Source of the DNA: Endosaccharibacter trunci | Lineage (GTDB): Bacteria; Pseudomonadota; Alphaproteobacteria; Acetobacterales; Acetobacteraceae | Assembly (NCBI GenBank): GCA_024515975.1 | Contig: JAMSKV010000001.1 | Location: 62,001 to 126,000, forward strand | Direction of reading: 5' to 3' | DNA: 64,000 nucleotides | Part shown: positions 42,339 to 50,294 of the stretch, one piece after another | How positions within the stretch are numbered: position 1 is the first letter of the stretch | Layout of the letters: each line of letters begins with the position of its first letter | Notes under the pieces: generated by a model | Databases searched by the model: none | What the model saw: only the letters and a program-made list of their open reading frames with translations | Told to the model about the DNA's origin: nothing | Program-made: the position numbers and the translations under genes

Positions 42339-44468
42339 ATGAGCCCCAGGATCCTGCGCACGCCGAGAATTTCCGAAGGGCTGCCGCATCCGCTCGGCGC
42401 GACCTGGGACGGGCTGGGCGTCAATTTCGCCCTGTTCTCCGCCAACGCGACCAAGGTCGAACTCTGTTTGTTCGACCCCACTGGCACGCAGGAAATCGCC
42501 CGGATCGAATTGCCGGAATACACGGACGAGGTGTGGCATGGCTATCTCCCGGATGCCCGTCCGGGCACGGTCTATGGCTATCGCGTGCACGGACCGTACG
42601 ACCCGGATGCCGGACACCGGTTCAATGCGAACAAGCTGCTGCTCGATCCCTACGCACTGGCGCATGTGGGCGAGCTTCGGCACGTGCCGGAAATCTTCGG
42701 CTACGAGATCGGCCATCCGGATGGCGACAAATCCTTCGATACCCGCGACAGCGCGCCCTTCGTGCCGAAATGCCGGGTGATCGACCCGGCCTTCACCTGG
42801 GGCAACGACCGTCGTCCGCGCGTGCCGTGGGAGCGAACGATCTTCTACGAAACCCACGTCCGCGGCTACACCATTCGCCATCCGGGCCTGCCGTTCGGAC
42901 AAGGCGGAACCTATAGCGGGCTTGCCGCGGAGGAGGTGGTTTCGCATCTGCGCGATCTGGGTGTGACGTCGGTGGAGCTGCTGCCGATCCACATGTTCGC
43001 CGACGAAGGCCATCTCGCGCAGTCGAACCTGACCAACTACTGGGGCTACAACACGCTCGGCTTCTTCGCGCCGGATGGGCGTTACGCGTCCGGCAACGGC
43101 TCCTACGTGTCCGAATTCAAGGCGATGGTTGCGCGGCTGCACCAGGCCGGGCTCGAAGTGATCCTCGACGTCGTCTACAACCATACCGCCGAAGGCAACG
43201 AGCAGGGCCCGACGGTGTCGTTCAAGGGCATCGACAATGCCTCGTACTACCGTCTGCTGCCGGGGCGCGAGCGCTACTACATCAACGACACCGGCACCGG
43301 GAATACGCTGAATCTCAGCCATCCGCGCGTGCTGCAGATGGTGACCGACAGCCTGCGCTACTGGGTCACCGAAATGCACGTGGACGGGTTCCGCTTCGAT
43401 CTCGCGACCATTCTCGGCCGCGAGAGCTACGGTTTCGACGAGGGCGGCGGCTTTCTCGACAGTTGCCGCCAGGACCCGATCCTGAGCGACGTGAAACTGA
43501 TCGCCGAGCCGTGGGATTGCGGACCGGGCGGTTATCAGGTCGGCGGCTTTCCGCCGGGCTGGGCGGAGTGGAACGATCGTTACCGGGACACGCTTAGATC
43601 GTTCTGGCGATCGGAAGCGACCGCTGCGGAAATGGCGCAACGTCTGTGCGCCTCCGCGGACAAGTTCAACCGGCGCGGCCGGCGTCCGTGGGCGAGCGTG
43701 AACTTCGTGACCGCGCATGACGGTTTCACTTTGCACGATGTCGTTTCCTATAACGACAAGCACAACGAGGCCAACGGCGAAGGCAATCGCGACGGCACCA
43801 CCAACAATTCCTCCTGGAATTGCGGTGCGGAAGGCGAGACAGACGACTCCGCCGTGCTGTCTCTGCGCGAACGGCAGATGCGCAACATGATGGCGACGCT
43901 GCTGATGAGCCAGGGCACGCCGATGATCCTGGCCGGCGACGAATTCGCCCGCACGCAGGGGGGCAACAACAACGCCTATTGTCAGGATAACGACATTTCC
44001 TGGGTGGACTGGACGCGGCTCGACAAGTTCTCGTCCTTCTACCAGTTCACGCGTCGCCTGATTCAGCTTCGCAACGAATACCCGATCCTGCGTCGCCAGC
44101 GTTTCATGACCGGCGATTACGACGAGGATCTCGGCATCCGCGACGTGACCTGGCTGAACCCGGCGGGCGAGATGATGCGTCAGCAGGACTGGCACGATAC
44201 CAACCAGCGCTGTTTCGGCATGCTCATGGACGGGCGCGCCAAGACCAGCGGCATCCGGCGCCCTGGCACGGATGTCACGTTGCTGATGGTGCTGAACGGC
44301 AATCACGACGACGTCGAATTCGTGATGCCGCCCTGCTCCGGCGGGGCGCATTGGCACCTGATCCTCGACACCAACCGCCCCGGCATGACGTCGGGCCGCG
44401 CCTATACGATCGGCAGCGCCTGCGAGATGGTCGGACGCTCGCTGATGCTGTTCAAGCTGGAAGCGTGA
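42339..44468 (+). CDS. glgX: Glycogen debranching enzyme GlgX (isoamylase family, GH13)
   Basis: 709 residues. A CBM48 module (PHPLGATWDGLGVNFALFSA) precedes the GH13 barrel. Conserved region I is DVVYNHTAEGNEQGP. Region II is VDGFRFDLATILGRE, with the nucleophile Asp. Region III is LIAEPWDCGPGGYQVG, with the acid/base Glu. Region IV is NFVTAHDGFTLHDVVSYNDK. NFALFS and PWERTIFYETHVRGYTIRHP place it with GlgX/TreX. It hydrolyses alpha-1,6 branches of limit dextrins. There are no other glg or tre genes next to it, so it is a stand-alone copy. The ATG at 42339 has AGGAGA about 10 bases upstream. Confidence 0.95.
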   Translation: MSPRILRTPRISEGLPHPLGATWDGLGVNFALFSANATKVELCLFDPTGTQEIARIELPEYTDEVWHGYLPDARPGTVYGYRVHGPYDPDAGHRFNANKLLLDPYALAHVGELRHVPEIFGYEIGHPDGDKSFDTRDSAPFVPKCRVIDPAFTWGNDRRPRVPWERTIFYETHVRGYTIRHPGLPFGQGGTYSGLAAEEVVSHLRDLGVTSVELLPIHMFADEGHLAQSNLTNYWGYNTLGFFAPDGRYASGNGSYVSEFKAMVARLHQAGLEVILDVVYNHTAEGNEQGPTVSFKGIDNASYYRLLPGRERYYINDTGTGNTLNLSHPRVLQMVTDSLRYWVTEMHVDGFRFDLATILGRESYGFDEGGGFLDSCRQDPILSDVKLIAEPWDCGPGGYQVGGFPPGWAEWNDRYRDTLRSFWRSEATAAEMAQRLCASADKFNRRGRRPWASVNFVTAHDGFTLHDVVSYNDKHNEANGEGNRDGTTNNSSWNCGAEGETDDSAVLSLRERQMRNMMATLLMSQGTPMILAGDEFARTQGGNNNAYCQDNDISWVDWTRLDKFSSFYQFTRRLIQLRNEYPILRRQRFMTGDYDEDLGIRDVTWLNPAGEMMRQQDWHDTNQRCFGMLMDGRAKTSGIRRPGTDVTLLMVLNGNHDDVEFVMPPCSGGAHWHLILDTNRPGMTSGRAYTIGSACEMVGRSLMLFKLEA

Positions 44469-44491
44469 TGGCGCCCTAGACGCTGGGCGAC

Positions 44492-44507
44492 CGGCGCGTT
44501 TGCGCCG
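44492..44507. terminator. Short GC hairpin between convergent genes
   Basis: CGGCGC, loop GTTT, GCGCCG make a perfect 6-bp stem in the 69-bp interval between glgX (stop 44468) and the convergent hydrolase (stop 44538). There is no T run, so termination is uncertain. Confidence 0.35.
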
Positions 44508-44537
44508 ACGTCGCAGTGGCACGCCATCGCCGCAGCG

Positions 44538-45917
44538 CTACCGGATCACCCGCCAATGCGCCGGCACCCACACCCAGCCGACCCCATCGAACTGCCAGGA
44601 TGGCGGCACGAAGCGGGCGACGGGGGCGACCGGGCGGACAGGGTGTCCCGGCACCCACACATAGGTCTCGCCATTCCAGCTCCAGCTTCCGGGTTGCCAG
44701 ATCCAGCCGGCGCGGGGGGCGGCGCGATGCTCGACCGGGCGGTGGCGGGGGATCGGCGGCGGCGCGTGCCTGGGCGCATGGCGCAGCGGTGGCAAAGCGG
44801 GCGGCGGCGGTGGCGGTAGGGGCGCCCGCACGGCCGGCGGAGGTGCAGGCGGCACCGCGGGTTTCGGCTCGGCGCTGCAGAGCGGGGCGTCGAACATCGT
44901 CGCGAGAGCGCAGTCCGACAGCAGCATCCCGCGTGCGTCGTGCCCCACGCCCGGAATCTCGTATTCGTACTGGTTCAGCCCGATCGGGTGGCGCATCCGC
45001 AGGTAGCGGAAGAAGGCGAGGCCGCGTTCGAGATGGTTCGGGCCCTGCGCTTCAGCGGCGCAGCTCTTGTCCAGCGCGGGCAGATCCGGGTTGGTGTCCG
45101 ATTCGCCCAGCAGATAGGTCACGTCCTGCTGCACGTAGTCGCGTTCCAGCGCCGACGCCGTGGCATCGCCGGCATAGGGCGGCAGATCCCGCATGCCGTA
45201 TTTCCAGTCGTCGAACCGGGGGCATTGTTCGGCGGGGAAGGGCGCGAACCCGCCGCCGGCCGCAGGGCGGTCGTCGGTGAAATAGCTGTAGGAGGATGGG
45301 TTCGCGACCAGGAACCGGACCTGGATGCCGTGCGCCGTCGCCGCGGGCGGTTCGTGGCCCAGCACCGCGTAGCGCTGCACGAGCTGGCCGCCGCCGGAAT
45401 GGCCGGCGATCACGATCGTGCGCAGGTTCGGGAACATCGTCCGGTCGGACAGAAGCGAGACCAGCGCGTCCAGAGCCTCGAACGCGGTGATGCCGACCGG
45501 CTTCTCGGCGGCACCACCCGCCATCCAGTCGTTGCGGTGCCAGCGGAGCGCATCCACGGGCAGATCCGGGTCGCCCTCATCCGCGAAGCGCGGGGTCAGT
45601 AGCAGCGTGCCGGCTCCGGCGGCGCCGGCGCGTCGCAGCGCCTCGTGGGCGATCGCGTCATAGGTGCCCGCGTCGCGGTCGCGGCCATGGATCACGATCA
45701 CCGCCCGCGTGACGTCGGGCTGCGGTTGCGACAGATCGCGCGAACCGAGCAGCGCCAGCGTGGCCGTGCCGAGGTTGTCATGGATCGGCAGGCTCTGCTG
45801 CGTCGAGGGCGCGTCCGCCGTCTGCGCCCGCGCTGGCATCCCGACCGCCCCTATCAGCAGCGCCGGCAGGACCAGCCGAGCGAACCGGGGGGCATCGAAC
45901 GGGATCGGGAAACGCAT
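44538..45917 (-). CDS. Exported alpha/beta hydrolase with Trp-rich C-terminal repeats
   Basis: 459 residues. Signal peptide (RFARLVLPALLIGAVGMPAR, cleavage near ARAQ). An alpha/beta hydrolase domain follows: VTRAVIVIHGRDRDAGTYDA, the nucleophile elbow VIAGHSGGGQLVQRYAV (GHSGG) and a late His in YEIPGVGHDARGML. A Pro-rich linker with PPAPPPAVRAPLPPPPPPAL and HAPRHAPPPIPRHRPVEHRA leads to two YxW/WxW-type repeats (GWIWQPGSWSWNGETYVWVP, WQFDGVGWVWVPAHW). These resemble the YXWGXW repeats of outer-membrane-associated proteins. The combination suggests a secreted or surface-held esterase. The start is the ATG at 45915-45917. Confidence 0.75.
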   Translation of the reverse strand: MRFPIPFDAPRFARLVLPALLIGAVGMPARAQTADAPSTQQSLPIHDNLGTATLALLGSRDLSQPQPDVTRAVIVIHGRDRDAGTYDAIAHEALRRAGAAGAGTLLLTPRFADEGDPDLPVDALRWHRNDWMAGGAAEKPVGITAFEALDALVSLLSDRTMFPNLRTIVIAGHSGGGQLVQRYAVLGHEPPAATAHGIQVRFLVANPSSYSYFTDDRPAAGGGFAPFPAEQCPRFDDWKYGMRDLPPYAGDATASALERDYVQQDVTYLLGESDTNPDLPALDKSCAAEAQGPNHLERGLAFFRYLRMRHPIGLNQYEYEIPGVGHDARGMLLSDCALATMFDAPLCSAEPKPAVPPAPPPAVRAPLPPPPPPALPPLRHAPRHAPPPIPRHRPVEHRAAPRAGWIWQPGSWSWNGETYVWVPGHPVRPVAPVARFVPPSWQFDGVGWVWVPAHWRVIR

Positions 45918-46147
45918 GGATCGACCTCGCTTGGCAGGCTGGGCGTGGTGGTTCGGCGAACAAGATGGCGGTTTTGCGCCCGTCCGTGTGTCGATGCGAG
46001 TCAGGCCCGGTCGCGGCCGGCCCCGTGCTGCCGCAGGAATTTTCGTGTCCTGAGGGACGGATCGGGCAGGCGACCCCGTTGTTTTGGCGAACATCCCGGC
46101 CCGCCCGGACGATTCCGTTCGCCCGGGCGATGCTCTAGAAGCGGCGC

Positions 46148-47359
46148 ATGTCGGATCTGATCAGCCTTCTGGCCGCCGCCGCCGCTGTTGCCGCCTTCGT
46201 GGTCTCGCTTCTGGTGCTGCGGATCGTCTCGCTGAACGGCGCGCGCGAGGATCGCGCGGCGGACGAGATCGCCGGGCTGGAACGCGCCGTGTCGGACCGT
46301 CTCGGCGCGATCCGGCTCGGCATGGAGGAGCGTCTGGGCACGCTCACCACCACCATCGCCCGCGAGCAGGGCGAGGTGCGTGTGGCGATGCAGGCCGGGA
46401 TGCGGCAGCTTCAGGACCAGAGTGCCGCGCGCCTGGCGGCGATCCAGACTTCGGTCAACGAGCAGCTTCATGCCTCGGTCGAGCGGCAGATGAAGACCAG
46501 CTTCCAGCGTGTCCTGGAGCAGTTCGCCGCGGTGCAGAAGGCGATGGGCGAGGTCGCGGCCATGACCGCGCAGATCGGCGACCTCAAGCGGCTGTTCTCC
46601 AACGTGAAGACGCGCGGCGGCTGGGGCGAGAGCCAGCTTCGCGCGATCCTGGACGACGTGCTTCCGCCCGGCGCCTATGAGACCAACGTGAAGCTCGATC
46701 CGCGCTCCGCCGAGCTGGTGGAATTCGCCGTCCGCATGCCGGTGCGCGGTGCCGCCCGGCCGCTGCTGGCGATCGACTCGAAGTTTCCCGTCGAGCCCTA
46801 CGAGCGGCTTCTGGACGCGGTGGAGGGGGTCGATCCCGAGGCGGAACGCGCCGCGCGCCGCACCCTGGAGGCCGCCATGCGCCTCGAGGCGCGCAAGATC
46901 GCGTCGAAATACATCCTGCCGCCCACCACGGTGGAATTCGCCGTGCTCTATTTGCCCACGGACGGGCTCTATGCCGAGGTGGCGCGCATACCGGGTCTGG
47001 TGGACGAGATCGGCCGCACATCGCGGGTTCTGGTGATGGGGCCGGGGCTGATCCCGGCGCTGCTCCGCACCGTGCATCTGGGCTACGTGACGCTGGCCCT
47101 GGAAGAAAAGACGGAGGCGATCAGCGCGCTGCTGGGCGCCACCCGGCAGGAGATGATCCGCATGGACCAGGTGCTCGAACGGCTCGGCCGCAACGCCTCC
47201 ACCATGAGCAACACCATCGAGGAAGCCCGGCGGCGCACGCGCGTGGTGGCGCGGCGTCTGCGCGGCATCGAGATGCCGGCCGGCGCCGACCCGGAACTGG
47301 AAGGGGCGGACGCGGTCTCGCCGGAAGACGCGCCGCCGGACCGGCTCGGGCTCGAGTAA
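46148..47359 (+). CDS. rmuC: DNA recombination protein RmuC
   Basis: 403 residues. An N-terminal membrane helix (LLAAAAAVAAFVVSLLVLRI) is followed by a long coiled coil (about 30-145) and the RmuC nuclease-like domain: FSNVKTRGGWGESQLRAILD, MPVRGAARPLLAIDSKFPVE, IASKYILPPTTVEFAVLYLP, TDGLYAEVARIPGLVDEIGR and VLVMGPGLIPALLRTVHLGY. These are the conserved blocks of the family. RmuC limits inversions at short inverted repeats; it is membrane-bound. The ATG at 46148 lies 230 bases from the divergent hydrolase. Confidence 0.92.
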   Translation: MSDLISLLAAAAAVAAFVVSLLVLRIVSLNGAREDRAADEIAGLERAVSDRLGAIRLGMEERLGTLTTTIAREQGEVRVAMQAGMRQLQDQSAARLAAIQTSVNEQLHASVERQMKTSFQRVLEQFAAVQKAMGEVAAMTAQIGDLKRLFSNVKTRGGWGESQLRAILDDVLPPGAYETNVKLDPRSAELVEFAVRMPVRGAARPLLAIDSKFPVEPYERLLDAVEGVDPEAERAARRTLEAAMRLEARKIASKYILPPTTVEFAVLYLPTDGLYAEVARIPGLVDEIGRTSRVLVMGPGLIPALLRTVHLGYVTLALEEKTEAISALLGATRQEMIRMDQVLERLGRNASTMSNTIEEARRRTRVVARRLRGIEMPAGADPELEGADAVSPEDAPPDRLGLE

Positions 47360-47441
47360 GCCGCACGAATCATGCCGTCATGATGGATTGTGAACGCCTG
47401 ATCGCGCGCGATGGTCATTGGCTCAGGGCCTGTCGCCGACC

Positions 47442-48161
47442 ATGTTTGCCCTCATGAGTGCCAGCATCCCGTCCGCCCCAAAACCGTCCCGCATTCTTCT
47501 GGTCGAGGACGATGCCCCGATCGCCGCCGAGATCGTCGCCGAACTGACCGCCCGCGGCTACGACGTGACGCATGCCGAGACCGGGCCGGCCGGGCTGGAC
47601 CTGGCCATGGGCGGCGCATTCGACGTTCTGGTGCTGGACCGCCTGCTGCCCGAACTCGACGGCCTCGCCGTGCTGGCGCGGCTGCGCGCGGAAGCGGTGC
47701 GGACCCCCGTTCTGGTGCTGAGCGCCCTGTCGGCTGTGGACGACCGCGTCACCGGCCTCAAGGCCGGGGGCGACGACTATCTGGCCAAGCCCTTCGCGAT
47801 GGAGGAGCTCTGCGCCCGGATCGAGGCGCTGCTGCGCCGCCCGTCCGACACGCGCGAAACCGAGCTGGTGGTGGGCCCGATCGAGCTCGACCTGATCGGC
47901 CGCGTCGCCCGCCGCACCGGGCGCAGCCTCGAATTGCTGCCGCGCGAATTCCGCCTGCTGGAATACATGGCGCGACGCCCGAACCAGGTGCTGACGCGCG
48001 ACATGCTGCTGGAAGACGTCTGGCACTACCGCTTCATTCCGCAGACCAATCTGGTGGACGTGCATATCGGCAAGCTGCGTCGCAAGCTCGATACGCCGGA
48101 CGAGGTGCCGCTGATCCAGAGCATACGCGGCGCCGGGTTCATGTTGCGCATCCCCGAATGA
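47442..48161 (+). CDS. OmpR-family response regulator
   Basis: 239 residues from the ATG at 47442 (MFALMSAS); an ATG at 47454 is equally possible. Receiver domain: ILLVEDDAPIAAEIVAELTA, phosphoacceptor Asp in FDVLVLDRLLPELDG (residue 66), then LVLSALSAVDDRVTGLKAGG and DDYLAKPF with the conserved Lys. The C-terminal winged helix has LELLPREFRLLEYMARRPNQ, VLTRDMLLEDVW, NLVDVHIGKLRRKLD and the IRGAGFML end. The histidine kinase starts inside its stop (ATGA overlap), so the two are a cognate pair. Confidence 0.93.
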   Translation: MFALMSASIPSAPKPSRILLVEDDAPIAAEIVAELTARGYDVTHAETGPAGLDLAMGGAFDVLVLDRLLPELDGLAVLARLRAEAVRTPVLVLSALSAVDDRVTGLKAGGDDYLAKPFAMEELCARIEALLRRPSDTRETELVVGPIELDLIGRVARRTGRSLELLPREFRLLEYMARRPNQVLTRDMLLEDVWHYRFIPQTNLVDVHIGKLRRKLDTPDEVPLIQSIRGAGFMLRIPE

Positions 48162-49585
48162 TTCCTGTGCGCGGGCCGGGCGGCGGCGGGAGGCCGAACG
48201 GCACGGTGACCGGCGCGTTGGCGGCCCTGTTCGGCACCGCCACGTTCCGGCTGACCATCGGCTCCACCGCCATCCTGCTGGCGGTGACGCTGCTGCAATT
48301 CTCTCTGATCTACTGGCGGATCACCGCCTACGAGGTCGAGCGCGCCGACCGTCTGCTGGATCGCGAGGCGGCCCTGATGGCCGCGCAGTCGCCCGCCGAT
48401 CTGCTGGAGCAGCTCCGGCTTTGGCAGACCAACGATCTGCGCCTGCTGATCACCGCCGCCGGATTGTTCGACGCCGACCGGCGCCCGCTCGGCGGCAATC
48501 TGGTCGAATGGCCCGAGAACCTGCCGGTGGATGGGGCGATCCGCGAGATCACCGTCCATCCGCTCGACCAGGGCGTGCGGACCATACGCGCCGAGGCGCT
48601 GCCCGTGCATGGGGGCCGCTTTCTCGTCATCGGCCGCGGCCTGCGCGACCTGCAGCAATTGCGCGAGATCACCCTGGCGGCGATCGAGACGGCGCTGATC
48701 CCGGCCATGCTGGTCTCGCTCGGCGCGGGCGCCTGGCTCGGGCGGCGCAACCTGGCGCGTGTCGGCCGGATGCAGCGCGCCGTCGACGCGATCATGGAAG
48801 GCGGTCTGCACGAACGCCTGCCGGTGGGGCGCAGCGGCGACGAGATGGCGCGGCTGGCGACCAGCGTGAACCGCATGCTGGAGCGTCTGGAGCATCTGCT
48901 GGACGAGATCCGCGGCGTCGGCGACGACATCGCCCACGATCTGCGCACGCCTCTGGCCCGTGTCCGGGCGGGGCTCGATCGCGCCCGTCTGCGCAGCCGC
49001 GACCCGGACGTGCTGCTGGGGGCGGTGGACCGCGCCATCGCCGATCTGGACCAGTGCTTCGGCATCATCACCGCGCTGCTGCGCATCGGTGAGCTGGAGA
49101 ACGACCGCCGCCGCGGGCATTTCGGCGCCGTTCCGCTTCGCGAGCTCGTCTCGGAGATCATCGAATTCTACGAGCCCTTGGCGGAGAAGGCGGGGCAGAC
49201 TCTGACGCTGGACAGGACGGCCGATCTCGCCGTGTCCGGCGACCGCGAGCTGCTGTTCGAGCTCGTGGCCAATCTGGTCGACAACGCCATCAAGTTCACG
49301 CCGCACGGTGGCCATGTTGCCATCGCCGTGCTGCAGCGTCCGAACCGGCAAGCCGTCCTGCGCGTGTCGGATACCGGGATCGGGATTCCGGTGGCTGAGC
49401 GCGGCATGGTGATGCAGCGCTTTTTCCGCTCCGATAAGAGCCGGCATATCGGCGGCAGCGGGCTTGGCCTCAGCCTCGTCGCCGCGATCGCGCGCCTGCA
49501 CGACGCGACGGTGCAGATCGGCAGCGGCCCGGACGGAACCGGCACCGTGTTCGAGATCGCCTTTCCCGCTCCCGCGGAGACGTGA
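48158..49585 (+). CDS. Sensor histidine kinase, cognate to the adjacent regulator
   Basis: 475 residues. Two membrane helices (LTIGSTAILLAVTLLQFSLI near residue 35 and LIPAMLVSLGAGAWLG near 185) flank a periplasmic sensor of about 130 residues. HAMP (NLARVGRMQRAVDAIMEGGL) is followed by HisKA with phospho-His H260 in DDIAHDLRTPLARVRAG. The ATPase has N box NLVDNAIKFTPHGG, G1 VSDTGIGIPVAERG and G2 GSGLGLSLVAAIARLH. The gene overlaps the regulator stop. The lipoprotein and RND efflux operon just downstream are plausible targets; this is inference from position. Confidence 0.93.
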   Translation: MIPVRGPGGGGRPNGTVTGALAALFGTATFRLTIGSTAILLAVTLLQFSLIYWRITAYEVERADRLLDREAALMAAQSPADLLEQLRLWQTNDLRLLITAAGLFDADRRPLGGNLVEWPENLPVDGAIREITVHPLDQGVRTIRAEALPVHGGRFLVIGRGLRDLQQLREITLAAIETALIPAMLVSLGAGAWLGRRNLARVGRMQRAVDAIMEGGLHERLPVGRSGDEMARLATSVNRMLERLEHLLDEIRGVGDDIAHDLRTPLARVRAGLDRARLRSRDPDVLLGAVDRAIADLDQCFGIITALLRIGELENDRRRGHFGAVPLRELVSEIIEFYEPLAEKAGQTLTLDRTADLAVSGDRELLFELVANLVDNAIKFTPHGGHVAIAVLQRPNRQAVLRVSDTGIGIPVAERGMVMQRFFRSDKSRHIGGSGLGLSLVAAIARLHDATVQIGSGPDGTGTVFEIAFPAPAET

Positions 49586-49685
49586 CGTTCCGTTACTCCG
49601 ATGGGACCGATCCGCTGAGGCTCTCTCTACGTTATGACAGGGTATCCTCCCCCGGTGTGACCGGCCAGCGATCGCGAGACCCGTG

Positions 49686-50141
49686 ATGATCCAGCGCAAT
49701 CGAACCGCCCGACGGCTGCTGCAATCCGCCGCTCTCGCTGGTCTGCTCGGCGGCTGCGTCTACCAACCCGTCGGTTATGGCGGTTACGGCTATTCCGGTT
49801 TCGGCGCCTATCCCACCACGACCTACTGGGGTGGATGGGGCTGGGGCGGCTGGGGCTACGGTCCCGGCGGCTACGGTCTCGGCTGGGGCGGTTACGGGCC
49901 GGGTTTCGGGAGCTGGGGCTGGGGCGGCTGGGGTTGGGGCGGCTACGGATATGGCTGGGGCGGCGGCTGGGGTTATCGCGGCGGTTGGCGCGGCGGTTGG
50001 CGCGGGGGATATGGCGGCTGGAGAGGCGGCTACGGCGGCTGGCATGGCGGCTATGGCGGTCGCGGCGGGGTGGGCGGCTATCGAGGCGGCGGGTTCCATG
50101 GCGGCGGATTCCACGGCGGCTGGGGCGGTCGCGGCCGATAA
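49686..50141 (+). CDS. Gly/Trp/Tyr-rich repetitive lipoprotein
   Basis: 151 residues from the ATG at 49686; a GTG at 49683 is adjacent. The signal peptide ends in LAGLLGGC, a lipobox, so the mature protein begins with a lipidated Cys (CVYQPVGYG). Almost the entire mature part consists of short Gly/Trp/Tyr repeats (GYGGYGYSGFGAY, GGWGWGGWGYGPGGYG), changing toward GGWRGGWRGGYGGW and then GGFHGGG. The arginine and histidine content rises toward the C-terminus. No charged acidic residues are visible. This composition suggests a surface or outer-membrane matrix protein, but no function is known. It sits between the two-component genes and the efflux operon. Confidence 0.7.
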   Translation: MIQRNRTARRLLQSAALAGLLGGCVYQPVGYGGYGYSGFGAYPTTTYWGGWGWGGWGYGPGGYGLGWGGYGPGFGSWGWGGWGWGGYGYGWGGGWGYRGGWRGGWRGGYGGWRGGYGGWHGGYGGRGGVGGYRGGGFHGGGFHGGWGGRGR

Positions 50142-50294
50142 GGAGCCCCGGTCGTCCATTTCCCAGCGCATTGTCCGCTTTTGTTTAAAAAAGGTTTTCA
50201 TTGAGGGGTCGGCAAGGCCCTCGTAACCCCGGCGTGGCGCCAACCACGCGGGACGGATGATGAGCGGATTTTTCCCCGAAGTTACGGGCCACGC
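50142..50294 (+). promoter_or_regulatory. Upstream region of the RND efflux operon
   Basis: 153 bases without a gene. An AT-rich island TTTTGTTTAAAAAAGGTTTTC (about 50178-50198) stands out from the GC-rich surroundings and could be a promoter -10/UP region. A candidate -35 is TTGTCC near 50171. No operator symmetry was recognised. The permease ribosome-binding site is weak. Confidence 0.35.
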
